Source: DUZB01 sp964407525
Lineage (GTDB): Bacteria; Desulfobacterota; DSM-4660; Desulfatiglandales; Desulfatiglandaceae
Direction of reading: 5' to 3'
Assembly (NCBI GenBank): GCA_964407525.1
Contig: CAYOWC010000015.1
Coordinates: 1-39,144, forward strand
DNA length: 39,144 nt
The translations under genes were made by a program, and so were the position numbers. The notes below the pieces were generated by a model. It was not told where the DNA came from. It searched no databases and worked only from the letters and a program-made list of their open reading frames with translations. Below, one piece after another: positions 26,941 through 34,312 of this stretch (position 1 is its first letter; every line of letters starts with the position of its first letter).

Positions 26941-27825
26941 ATGTTACTGATCGGAGAAAATTTAAATGTGATCAACACGATCATAGGCAGGGCTTTCAAA
27001 GAAAAGGATCCCGGGCCCATTGCAGCAGAGGCGGTCCGGCAAAAGGAATTAGGAATGGACTGGATTGATATCAACCTGGGGCCTGCAAGAAAAGGTGGAC
27101 CGGAGTTGATGGAATTCGTAGTCAAGACAGTTCAGGAAGAGATCGGAGACGAGACTCCCCTCTGCCTTGACACTTCCAATATAGAAGCCATGGAGGCAGG
27201 TCTTGCTGCGCACAAAGGAAAAGCGATTATCAATTCCATCATGTGCAGACCTGAACGTTATGAAAAAATGATTCCTTTGGCAGTCAAATACAAGGCCAAC
27301 ATGATTGCCCTCATGTGGGGGCCGGACGGCCTTCCCAGGGATGAAAACGAAAGGGCCGCCCTTACGGTGGAACTGATCTATGCAGCCAACGAAGCGGGTG
27401 TTCCTAATGAAGACATCTTTGTGGATGGAATTGTTACCCCGGTGAATATTCAGCAGCCGCAACTCATGAGTCTGATGGCTTTCCAGGAAATGCTTCAGGA
27501 CATAGCCCCGGGCGCCAAATCTACCTGTGGTCTTTCGAATATTTCCAACGGCCCTCCGGATGAACTCAGGCCAATCCTCAATCAGGCCTACATGGTCATG
27601 TTGGAGAGGAAGGGAATGTATTCCGTTATTGCCGATGCTTACGACGCCCAGTTGGTTGCCATAGCGAGAGGTGAAAAACCGGAAGTGGTTGATGCCATCC
27701 ATAAGGTGATGGACAATGAAGACATCGATATGGGGTCCCTTTCAAAGGAAGTGCAGGGTTATGTAAAAACTGCCAGAGTTATTCTGGGTCAGTCCCTGTA
27801 TTCGGATTCCTGGCTTGAACTGTAG
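26941..27825 (+). CDS. acsE: Methyltetrahydrofolate:corrinoid iron-sulfur protein methyltransferase
   Basis: Transfers the methyl group from methyl-tetrahydrofolate to the cob(I)amide of the corrinoid protein, joining the methyl and carbonyl branches. It is a TIM barrel of the pterin-binding family. The residues matching the Moorella active site can be placed: Asp77 (LCLDTSN), Asn98 (IINSI), Asp162 (FVDGIVTP) and Asn200 (GLSNIS). At 294 residues it is about 30 longer than the Moorella enzyme, mostly at the C-terminus. The start ATG follows GGGAG. A strong terminator after the gene marks the likely end of the operon. Confidence 0.95.
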   Translation: MLLIGENLNVINTIIGRAFKEKDPGPIAAEAVRQKELGMDWIDINLGPARKGGPELMEFVVKTVQEEIGDETPLCLDTSNIEAMEAGLAAHKGKAIINSIMCRPERYEKMIPLAVKYKANMIALMWGPDGLPRDENERAALTVELIYAANEAGVPNEDIFVDGIVTPVNIQQPQLMSLMAFQEMLQDIAPGAKSTCGLSNISNGPPDELRPILNQAYMVMLERKGMYSVIADAYDAQLVAIARGEKPEVVDAIHKVMDNEDIDMGSLSKEVQGYVKTARVILGQSLYSDSWLEL

Positions 27826-27845
27826 TACGATTTAACCAAAAGCAT

Positions 27846-27893
27846 AGACCTCCCCAAATGGCTTGGAACGCGCCGGGGGAGGTCTTTTTTTTT
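27846..27893 (+). terminator. Rho-independent terminator after acsE
   Basis: Perfect 10-bp stem AGACCTCCCC (27846-27855) / GGGGAGGTCT (27876-27885), a 20-base loop, then an uninterrupted T-run. Confidence 0.9.
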
Positions 27894-27938
27894 ACAAAAG
27901 AGTTTTTAAATTATAATGATTACTGAGGAATTTGCGCC

Positions 27939-28793
27939 ATGGATGATGGATGTGGAAGTCAGGGAAATCAGGGAAGTTGTGGAACCACCCCGGGAGATTT
28001 TGAAAGGAATCAGCAGGACAAGATGATAGAGGCAAACCTGGCCAGGGTTGGCAGGAAAATTGTAGTCATGAGTGGCAAGGGGGGCGTGGGGAAGAGCTCT
28101 GTAGCGAGTTATCTCGCGGTTCTCTTGAGCGGAAAAGGAAAAAAAGTGGGTCTTCTGGATGTGGATCTCCACGGACCCAGCGTTGCCCGCCTTCTGAATG
28201 TGCAGGGTGGTTTCGAAATGGGTGAAGAAGGGGTGGTTAGACCTTATAAAGTTTCTGAAAACCTCAGTGTCGTGTCTCTTGAAATGATACTGGGAGATAA
28301 GGATTCGGCGGTTATCTGGCGTGGCCCTATGAAAATCAGCGCTATCAGGCAGTTTATTTCCGACATAGAGTGGGGTGATCTGGATTACCTGATTGTAGAT
28401 TCTCCCCCAGGGACAGGGGATGAGCCCTTGACTGTCATTCAGACGATTCCCGATGCAGAAGCTTTGATAGTAACGACCCCCCAGGAAATCAGTCTGGCGG
28501 ATGTGAGAAAATCGATCAACTTCTGCCGACAGGTAAATATGAAAATTCTTGGGATTGTGGAAAATATGAGTGGTCTGATTTGCCCCCATTGTGCAAAAAA
28601 AATTGAGCTGTTTGGTGCCGGTGGTGGTGTCAGCATGGCGAAGAAGGCGCAAGTGCCTCTCCTGGGCCAGATTCCGATGGATCCGCAAATGGTTGAATAT
28701 GGAGACAGGGGCGATCTGGCCGGATTGAAAGAAAAAGAAGATCTGGAAATAAACAAGGCTTTTGAAAAGATTGTTGAAGTTATTGTAAAGTGA
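27939..28793 (+). CDS. Mrp/NBP35-family iron-sulfur cluster carrier ATPase
   Basis: P-loop ATPase that assembles or delivers Fe-S clusters to client proteins. The 284-residue sequence has a Cys-containing N-terminus (Cys5 and Cys14), the deviant Walker A SGKGGVGKSS, DVDLHGPSV, the DSPPGTGDEPL switch and the C-terminal CPHC pair that holds the bridging cluster. It lies 113 bases after acsE but beyond the terminator, so it probably has its own promoter or depends on read-through. In this setting it may supply clusters to the many Fe-S proteins of the CODH/ACS complex; that link is inferred from position only. Confidence 0.92.
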   Translation: MDDGCGSQGNQGSCGTTPGDFERNQQDKMIEANLARVGRKIVVMSGKGGVGKSSVASYLAVLLSGKGKKVGLLDVDLHGPSVARLLNVQGGFEMGEEGVVRPYKVSENLSVVSLEMILGDKDSAVIWRGPMKISAIRQFISDIEWGDLDYLIVDSPPGTGDEPLTVIQTIPDAEALIVTTPQEISLADVRKSINFCRQVNMKILGIVENMSGLICPHCAKKIELFGAGGGVSMAKKAQVPLLGQIPMDPQMVEYGDRGDLAGLKEKEDLEINKAFEKIVEVIVK

Positions 28794-28903
28794 TTTTTGC
28801 CCTGTCTTTCACTATTAAAGCTGAGGGATCACTTAAAAAGGTACTATTTTGCCTTTTATGTGAGGAATTCATGGCCGGCGGCGCTGAATTAATTTAAAAT
28901 TGC

Positions 28904-28931
28904 TTGATTTTATAAAAATTCAGAGTATCAT
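28904..28931 (+). promoter_or_regulatory. Probable promoter of the cold-shock gene
   Basis: TTGATT (28904-28909), a 16-base spacer and TATCAT (28926-28931). It would give a leader of about 120 bases, a length common for cold-shock mRNAs. Confidence 0.45.
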
Positions 28932-28966
28932 GTACACAATCATGAAAGTTCTCTTATGTGGGGAAC

Positions 28967-28995
28967 TAGTTGGTTCTGAGAAGTAGTTGGTTCTG
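28967..28995 (+). repeat. Direct repeat in the cold-shock mRNA leader
   Basis: TAGTTGGTTCTG occurs at 28967-28978 and again at 28984-28995, with a 17-base period. It lies inside the predicted 5' untranslated region. Confidence 0.6.
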
Positions 28996-29057
28996 TCGAT
29001 AGTGGCAACCCTATGTTTAGGACCAAGAAAATTTTTGTGAAAGGAGGGGGAGTCACT

Positions 29058-29258
29058 ATGGCCAATGGAATCGTAAAGTGGTTTAACAACAGCAAAGGAT
29101 TTGGTTTTATTGAGCAGGAAGATGGTCCGGATGTATTCGTTCATCATTCAGCAATCAATGCCGAAGGTTTCAAGTCTCTTAACGAAGGCGATCATGTCAG
29201 CTTTGATATAGAGCAGGGTGCAAAGGGTCCGGCCGCAGCAAATGTCACTGTAGCATAA
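29058..29258 (+). CDS. Cold-shock domain protein (CspA family)
   Basis: Small single-stranded nucleic-acid-binding protein that melts RNA structure. The 66-residue OB fold shows both RNA-binding motifs, KGFGFIEQ (RNP1) and VFVHHSAI (RNP2), after the usual GIVKWFNNSK start. An upstream in-frame start at 29013 would add 15 residues that do not fit the family. ATG 29058 has a strong AAGGAGGGGG ribosome-binding site and is preferred. It has its own promoter, leader and terminator, so it is monocistronic. Confidence 0.95.
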   Translation: MANGIVKWFNNSKGFGFIEQEDGPDVFVHHSAINAEGFKSLNEGDHVSFDIEQGAKGPAAANVTVA

Positions 29259-29275
29259 AAGTTTTTTTGTCATCG

Positions 29276-29322
29276 AGGGGCGTATCGACATATGAATTCC
29301 GTTGATACGCCCCTTTGTTTTT
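29276..29322 (+). terminator. Rho-independent terminator after the cold-shock gene
   Basis: 11-bp perfect stem AGGGGCGTATC (29276-29286) / GATACGCCCCT (29304-29314) followed by TTGTTTTTG. It ends 15 bases before the next start codon. Confidence 0.85.
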
Positions 29323-29337
29323 GTGGAAGGAGGGACT

Positions 29338-30189
29338 ATGCTGTTTCAAAAAAGCGATGGAAGCAAAATTTATTATGAAATACACGGTCAAGATACTGGA
29401 AAAGAACCAATTCTGCTGCTTCATCATGGGATAGGTTGTGCAAACACCTGGAAAGAGATCTATCCCGATCTCGTATACGCGGGATACAAGGTCATCATTT
29501 ACGACAGAAGGGGGTTTGGCGAATCGGAGAAAGGTCCTGATTTCATGGATTTCTATAAAAGCGATCGGTATCGACCGGAAAGTGTTGACGAATTGTCCGC
29601 CTTGCTTGACTTCCTTGGTATCAACCGTTTTCATCTGATCGGACAGTGTGAAGGGGGAGTGGTTTCCTTGGATTATGCGGCAAAATTTCCGAACCAGGTC
29701 CTGACACTGACCACATCAAGTACCCAGTGTTTCAGCGGTGTACCCATGGTTGAGAAAAACGCCCATGATTTCCCCAAGATTTTCCGGGAACTTGAACCGG
29801 TACTCCAGGCCAAGCTCATGGAATGGCAGGGCGAGGGTGCAGAGGAATTTTTTAACCAATTCAGTCAATTCGGTGGGGCCTATGGAAAAAATGTCTTCGA
29901 TCTGAGACCCGTTTTGTCTTCTGTAACCTGCCCTTCCCTTGTTTTGTATCCTGACCGAAGCACTCTCTTTACGGTGGAGCAGGGAGTGTCCATGTATCGA
30001 GGGCTTCCTAAGGGAGAACTGTCGGTGCTGCCCGGCTGTGGTCACAACACCTACCAATACCGGCCTAAAGAATATGTTCGCATCGTTTTGAATTTTCTTG
30101 GTAGGCACGAGGATCGAGATGCGGGGGTGAATGAAGGGGAGATGGTGGGAATGTCGTGTCTTGCGGTGAAGAAGTCTCCCAAACTATAA
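29338..30189 (+). CDS. Alpha/beta hydrolase with a cysteine nucleophile
   Basis: The 283-residue protein has the alpha/beta-hydrolase fold: oxyanion-loop HHGIG (29-33), DRRGFGES (56-63) and the nucleophile elbow at residues 102-106. The elbow reads Gly-Gln-Cys-Glu-Gly, so the nucleophile is Cys104 instead of the usual serine. Asp206 (LYPDRS) and His236 (GCGHN) complete a Cys-Asp-His triad. Cys nucleophiles occur in dienelactone hydrolases and a few other branches, so the substrate is unclear. GGAAGGAGG precedes ATG 29338. The stop overlaps the end of the convergent gene by six bases. Confidence 0.88.
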   Translation: MLFQKSDGSKIYYEIHGQDTGKEPILLLHHGIGCANTWKEIYPDLVYAGYKVIIYDRRGFGESEKGPDFMDFYKSDRYRPESVDELSALLDFLGINRFHLIGQCEGGVVSLDYAAKFPNQVLTLTTSSTQCFSGVPMVEKNAHDFPKIFRELEPVLQAKLMEWQGEGAEEFFNQFSQFGGAYGKNVFDLRPVLSSVTCPSLVLYPDRSTLFTVEQGVSMYRGLPKGELSVLPGCGHNTYQYRPKEYVRIVLNFLGRHEDRDAGVNEGEMVGMSCLAVKKSPKL

Positions 30190-31101
30190 CGGGTGTGCTG
30201 TATGGAGCAAAACTCCCATTCCCCCCTGCTCCAACAGCAGTTTCATTTCCTGGCCGTTTTTTGCAAGGAGTGCCCCCGCAAATCCCAATGCGTTTACGGA
30301 GATGGGTCCGAAAAACTCTCTTGACCTTGGAACCAGGAGCATCCATTCACGGGTGAGCAGCAGATTGTATGGACCGGACTGTGTTCCTGTTTGAGGATCG
30401 TTCAAGGAATTCAAACCAACCTTGTGAAGCATCCGACGATACATGTGGTGTACGGCCGGCGCAAACTCCGTACTATTGTTGGACAGATCCGGTGAAAACT
30501 CTGCAAAAGAATGTAGGAAAGGAATCCCGGGGATTACCCCCAGCCCTTTTTCAAAACGAGCTTTTTTAAAAAAGGGTTCCATGGGCACTCTGGGATCTTT
30601 TTCTGCCATTGGTTTCCCCATGGGCAGAGGAATCATCTGGAGATGCTTGTGTTTCTGGCTGGCCCCTGCTTCTTCTCCCCCATTATAAAAGGCGAGACTC
30701 TCAAATTCCGGAATACAGGTACAAATCGCTTCAAAGTCAGCAATGTTTAGAAGTTTTTCCTGGTCTTCAAATTCTCGTGTTACAATGAGAAGATGGTGAT
30801 CAATGACATTGAATTTATTTAGAAGACAGAGATGGGTTCGGGAAATGTCCGAAACAAACATCTCTCTCTCATATGGAAAAAATGGATTTGGTTTCTCGTT
30901 TTTGCCGGCGCTTTCCACCTGCCGCAATTTCTTTTCTTCAGCTTTTCGGGTAAGGCTTGATAGTTTTCGAATCTGAAAATCCACCCCTGCATCTCTCACA
31001 ATGGTGCTTTCAGTGGTAATGGGCTGAAGTGCGCCGCTTGCCAGTGCCCGCTTTGTGGCTTGGATGGTTTTTGGCATCAAAGTGCCCCGTTCAAAGTGCA
31101 T
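30184..31101 (-). CDS. ATP adenylyltransferase / Ap4A phosphorylase-like protein (HIT superfamily)
   Basis: Probably cleaves diadenosine tetraphosphate with phosphate to ADP and ATP, or runs in reverse. The 305-residue protein resembles the APA1/APA2 branch. The HIT-like catalytic motif is His151-Lys-His153-Leu-Gln155 in GASQKHKHLQMIPLP, followed by a C-terminal domain with GPYNLLLTREWMLLVPRS. Such phosphorylases occur in yeast and scattered bacteria. The start ATG at 31101 has AGG close by; ATG 31077, after GGGG, is an alternative. The gene is flanked by a repeat-rich gap upstream, so it is probably transcribed alone. Confidence 0.88.
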   Translation of the reverse strand: MHFERGTLMPKTIQATKRALASGALQPITTESTIVRDAGVDFQIRKLSSLTRKAEEKKLRQVESAGKNEKPNPFFPYEREMFVSDISRTHLCLLNKFNVIDHHLLIVTREFEDQEKLLNIADFEAICTCIPEFESLAFYNGGEEAGASQKHKHLQMIPLPMGKPMAEKDPRVPMEPFFKKARFEKGLGVIPGIPFLHSFAEFSPDLSNNSTEFAPAVHHMYRRMLHKVGLNSLNDPQTGTQSGPYNLLLTREWMLLVPRSREFFGPISVNALGFAGALLAKNGQEMKLLLEQGGMGVLLHTAHPL

Positions 31102-31213
31102 AAACCTGTATCCTGTTAAAAGATTTGGTTACGAATGGAATCATAAGGTCTTCTTCAATTCTTTTCTATGGTTCATTGCGGATTAGCGCGATTCTTGCGT
31201 GAAAAGCGCTTAA

Positions 31214-31328
31214 CGTCATTCCGGTCCCGGATCACGTCCGGGATGACGGACCCGGAATCCAGGTTTTCGGAGGCATCCGGAGTTTCGCAGGCTCGCTTAC
31301 CCGGATTCCTGCTTTCGCAGGAATGACG
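31214..31328. repeat. Composite palindromic repeat of the GTCATTCC...GGAATGAC type
   Basis: It starts with CGTCATTCCGG and ends with GGAATGACG. Inside are CCCGGA/TCCGGG and ATTCCTGC/GCAGGAAT stems. This resembles dispersed extragenic palindromes found in many proteobacterial genomes. Confidence 0.6.
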
Positions 31329-31472
31329 ATTGTTTCTCGTTCGAGGCTGATTTGTTCGATCACTCTTGGCCTCAGCCTAATGGCTGATAAGGAAGTGGTT
31401 TTCACACTAATCCGCGATCAGTCTTTTTTATTGCGAAGCGAGGGTCGAATACCCCGCCGCTTGCGGCGTCGA

Positions 31473-31540
31473 GTCATCCCGGACACCGATCCGGGATCCA
31501 GTAAAAATTGGTACTGGATTCCGGCCTTCGCCGGAATGAC
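31473..31540. repeat. Second copy of the dispersed palindromic repeat
   Basis: Two half-units face each other: one begins GTCATCCCGGA and runs to GGATCCAGTA, the other begins TACTGGATTCCGG and ends CCGGAATGAC. It is related to the element at 31214-31328. Confidence 0.65.
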
Positions 31541-31576
31541 GACCGATACCCCGTGGCTTGCCATGGGGTGGTTCAT

Positions 31577-32749
31577 TTATCTCTTCAGCATCTCTTCCGG
31601 TACTTCTGCTTTTTCGGGCCATCCGTCGGGAATCAGCTGCCCTTCCTTTTCTTCTGAAGTCTCTTTCAATTGTTTCAGCCTTGGTCTTTTATATTCTTCT
31701 CGTGGTTCCTTTGGTATTCTTCCGCTGAGGATAGATTCCGATCGCAGGCGTCTTCCGACCGTCCTTTCCATCATCGCTCCCAGTTCCAGAATTCTGTCTA
31801 TGTCCAGAGACCCCGCATCTATGCCCATTTCATCCAGCATTACGCACATGTCTTCCAGGCTCGCTAACCCCACTATATTGGGATCTTTATAGTAATAAGA
31901 GCCGGTTCCAGGGACCGGTGTCCTGTCTAAAAAATTAGCCGGCTGGCCTCCCAGGCCCCCCAGGGTTCCTTCGAAAATTTCCACACCGGCCTGAAGGGCT
32001 GCCAGCACATTGGCCATGCCCCAGCCCCGCGTTACATGAAAATGGGCTACGTGCAGGTCGGGGTTGGGAATCTGGTCCAGTACCATGGAAAAATACCGGT
32101 AAACCTGGTCAGGCGGCGCCGAACCATCGTGGTCTGCATGCTCGATATCATCTGCGCCGATACTCAACCACCGTTTCGTGAACTCCACAGCGTCTTCCAG
32201 TTTTGTGGGGCCTGAAATGGGGCTTCCCCAGATGGTGCTGACGGTTCCACACATCTTGATGCCCGCATCCTTACATTTGCGGATGCAGCGTTCAGCCTCC
32301 CGCCAGTATTGGGGAAGGGTCGTTGCGCTGTTGGCAAAATGGTGTTCCTCGTCGGTCGAAACCATCATCAGGACACGGTCCGGTCCGCAGCCTTGTTCTT
32401 TCAGCATAATTGCGCGGTCAACACCGGATTCCCTGATGGTTACGGCAGTCCACTCGATGCTTTCCGGATCTATCCCCCGCTTGGCTAACCTTTTGTTGAA
32501 AATGTTGGTCCTCAATCCTTTGAGTACTTCCTCTGAGTCCTTGAACTGCGGCATGATCCTCGCGTTGCCGAGGTTTGTTGCCTCCAGTCTCTTTATTCCG
32601 GCAAAGGCCAGTTCCTGCAGGTAGTAAATTTTGGCTTCCGTGGGAATCCATATTTCCTCATGCTGGAACCCATCTCGTACCGTAATATCCCCCAGGTGAA
32701 CCCTTTTTGGCATTTTCGGATGATCTTTGAATATATCGTATTGGCTCAT
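31577..32749 (-). CDS. HMG-CoA lyase-like DRE-TIM enzyme lacking the catalytic cysteine
   Basis: TIM-barrel metal-dependent lyase/Claisen-type enzyme of 390 residues. The catalytic strand-1 motif is DITVRDGFQ (Arg25, Asp26) and the metal histidines are His236 and His238 (AHFHVT). Helix and loop features such as NVLAALQAG and GTLGGLGGQP match HMG-CoA lyases best. At the place of the lyase's catalytic Cys (GLGGCP) there is Gln269, so true HMG-CoA lyase activity is doubtful. The C-terminal 70 residues are charged and extra. ATG 32749 has GGGGGAG upstream; an in-frame start at 32815 is rejected because it has no support. It lies 65 bases after the crotonase gene on the same strand, suggesting a shared acyl-CoA pathway. 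Confidence 0.85.
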   Translation of the reverse strand: MSQYDIFKDHPKMPKRVHLGDITVRDGFQHEEIWIPTEAKIYYLQELAFAGIKRLEATNLGNARIMPQFKDSEEVLKGLRTNIFNKRLAKRGIDPESIEWTAVTIRESGVDRAIMLKEQGCGPDRVLMMVSTDEEHHFANSATTLPQYWREAERCIRKCKDAGIKMCGTVSTIWGSPISGPTKLEDAVEFTKRWLSIGADDIEHADHDGSAPPDQVYRYFSMVLDQIPNPDLHVAHFHVTRGWGMANVLAALQAGVEIFEGTLGGLGGQPANFLDRTPVPGTGSYYYKDPNIVGLASLEDMCVMLDEMGIDAGSLDIDRILELGAMMERTVGRRLRSESILSGRIPKEPREEYKRPRLKQLKETSEEKEGQLIPDGWPEKAEVPEEMLKR

Positions 32750-32814
32750 TGGTTTCTCCCCCTTTTTCGGTTTCTCCAGCCCCGCAAACAGGGCGCGGGA
32801 TCTTCGACATTCCA

Positions 32815-34041
32815 TTACTCCATCTTTTCATCTCCCGGTTCCCTGAAATCCGGTACACGTTGTTCTAACATGGCAGTCAACCCCTCAAGGAATTTGGGAT
32901 CCCTGTAAAGGGCTGCGTCCGCTTTCAGCTCTTGTTCTATAAAAGATTTCTCTTCATACGTGGAAGGATTGAAAATCTCCAGCAGATAATCCAGTGCCTT
33001 TATGGACTGGGGCGCCAGCGGCCTTCCAAGGGTGGATATTTCCTCCCGAATCTCCCGTAATGATTGCCTGCGGATATGGGCGTAATTTTCCGGGTTGATT
33101 CTCACAGCGACTTCTTCTGAAATTTGTTCACGAGACGCCATATTCATCCGGCTTTTCCCCTCTTTTCGCGGGATCTCCTGCTCGGGACAGGTGGCCATTT
33201 CAAGTCCTTTCGGAAGCAGATGAAGACCCGTTTCGTAATCATGTTTCTCCAAAAGTTCTTGATATTCCTTTCGATCTCGCTTCGGATCACTCGATTTGAT
33301 ACGCCCGGGAAACTTAAATGGAATATCAACGACTTCATTATAAATTCCAATCTGTTCCAAAGATGCTGCGCCTACTTCCCGCGCTGTCTTGGTCATGTAT
33401 TCAGCGTTCGCCAGTCCGGCTTTGGTCAGGGCCCGAGCCATTCCTGCCCACCCTGGAATAATGCCGATCATGGCTTCACTGAAACAGAAACCGCTCCGGG
33501 AGTCTCCTACGAGATAATCGGCCATGAGTTGTATCTCCGCTGATCCTCCAAAACGAAGGCCTCCACCACAGATTCCCACAACCCGTATCTGCTCTGCAGC
33601 CCGGCGGATTTTGTCGTAGAGAATGATTCCCTTTCTCAGTCGGTCTTCTCCCCAGTTGAAGAGCGTATCCACCTCTTCATCCGTTGCGCCGTTCGACTCC
33701 ATCTCCTGTTTTTCGTTGAGTGTTCGTTGGAGATTACTCCTGCTTTCTTTGAGGTCGCCGCCTGAATGAACGGGATCGTTAGGACCATAGAGAATCAGGA
33801 AATCCAGGTTTTCAAGTCTCTCAAGGACCTTGTCCAACCCATCATGGTAGGCATATAGTCCGATCGTGCTGACCTGATGCATAGGTGGATTCTGATAGCA
33901 GAGGATTGCGCCGGGTTTTCCCCTGTGGTTTACCTCATCAATAATAAGATAGGAGTCTCCGTCCTGCCATTCGAATAGTGGGCCTACATTGCTATATTCA
34001 GTTGTGCTCATGGACCTGACCAGTCCAATGGGTCCTTTCAT
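32815..34041 (-). CDS. Enoyl-CoA hydratase/isomerase (crotonase) family protein with long C-terminus
   Basis: Crotonase-fold CoA enzyme of 408 residues, well above the usual 260. The core (about 30-250) holds the two oxyanion-hole segments, HSGGDLKE (92-99) and CGGGLRFGGSAEIQL (158-172), followed by FSEAMIGIIPGWAG. In place of the usual PE...G-P-GG pattern there are Glu189 and Gly197 near the active site. The last 150 residues are helical and charged. ATG 34041 follows a perfect GGAGGA. The frame stays open to 34272, but that part encodes a repeat and hydrophobic noise and is not counted. A ring-cleaving hydrolase or a hydratase are both possible; I cannot name the substrate. Confidence 0.85.
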   Translation of the reverse strand: MKGPIGLVRSMSTTEYSNVGPLFEWQDGDSYLIIDEVNHRGKPGAILCYQNPPMHQVSTIGLYAYHDGLDKVLERLENLDFLILYGPNDPVHSGGDLKESRSNLQRTLNEKQEMESNGATDEEVDTLFNWGEDRLRKGIILYDKIRRAAEQIRVVGICGGGLRFGGSAEIQLMADYLVGDSRSGFCFSEAMIGIIPGWAGMARALTKAGLANAEYMTKTAREVGAASLEQIGIYNEVVDIPFKFPGRIKSSDPKRDRKEYQELLEKHDYETGLHLLPKGLEMATCPEQEIPRKEGKSRMNMASREQISEEVAVRINPENYAHIRRQSLREIREEISTLGRPLAPQSIKALDYLLEIFNPSTYEEKSFIEQELKADAALYRDPKFLEGLTAMLEQRVPDFREPGDEKME

Positions 34042-34222
34042 AAATAGTCCTCCGATTCGGTATGGTAAAACTGCGATTGCAACGGGATGGGCCTCTGAAC
34101 CCAAGTGGATTTCAGTGGTTTTGAAAAGGAAAGCCTTCCAGAACCTTTGCAGGGTCAAAAAGTAGCAGAAAATGATGGGAATTACAAGTGGCAATGGCCA
34201 TTGTATTATGGGCATTGGTAGG

Positions 34223-34271
34223 TGCGACTTCAGTCGCATGGAACCGGCGCATATGTGCGACTGAAGTCGCA
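34223..34271. repeat. Inverted pair of 16-bp near-palindromes
   Basis: TGCGACTTCAGTCGCA (34223-34238) and its exact reverse complement TGCGACTGAAGTCGCA (34256-34271), separated by 17 bases; each is itself almost a palindrome. They lie in the 271-base gap upstream of the crotonase gene, in which no gene is seen. Confidence 0.7.
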
Positions 34272-34312
34272 CATACTTTCATTGGCCCAAACGATAATCA
34301 GAGCCCACACTT

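Larger units (their letters stand above)
31102..31576. repeat. Repeat-rich intergenic region without genes
   Basis: 475 bases with no credible ORF. Besides the two palindromic elements listed separately (31214-31328 and 31473-31540), it holds a CGCCGC-TT-GCGGCG hairpin (31455-31468) and an imperfect CCCCGTGG / CCATGGGG hairpin near 31550-31570 just after the lyase gene. It probably also contains the promoter for the Ap4A phosphorylase gene near its left end. Confidence 0.7.

Noticed and set aside
32750..32815. 22-residue N-terminal extension of the DRE-TIM enzyme
   Set aside because: The extension runs over the GGGGGAG ribosome-binding site of the better ATG at 32749.
34042..34272. 77-residue N-terminal extension of the crotonase
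   Set aside because: It encodes the inverted 16-mer repeat and a hydrophobic stretch without family match; a perfect GGAGGA stands before ATG 34041.
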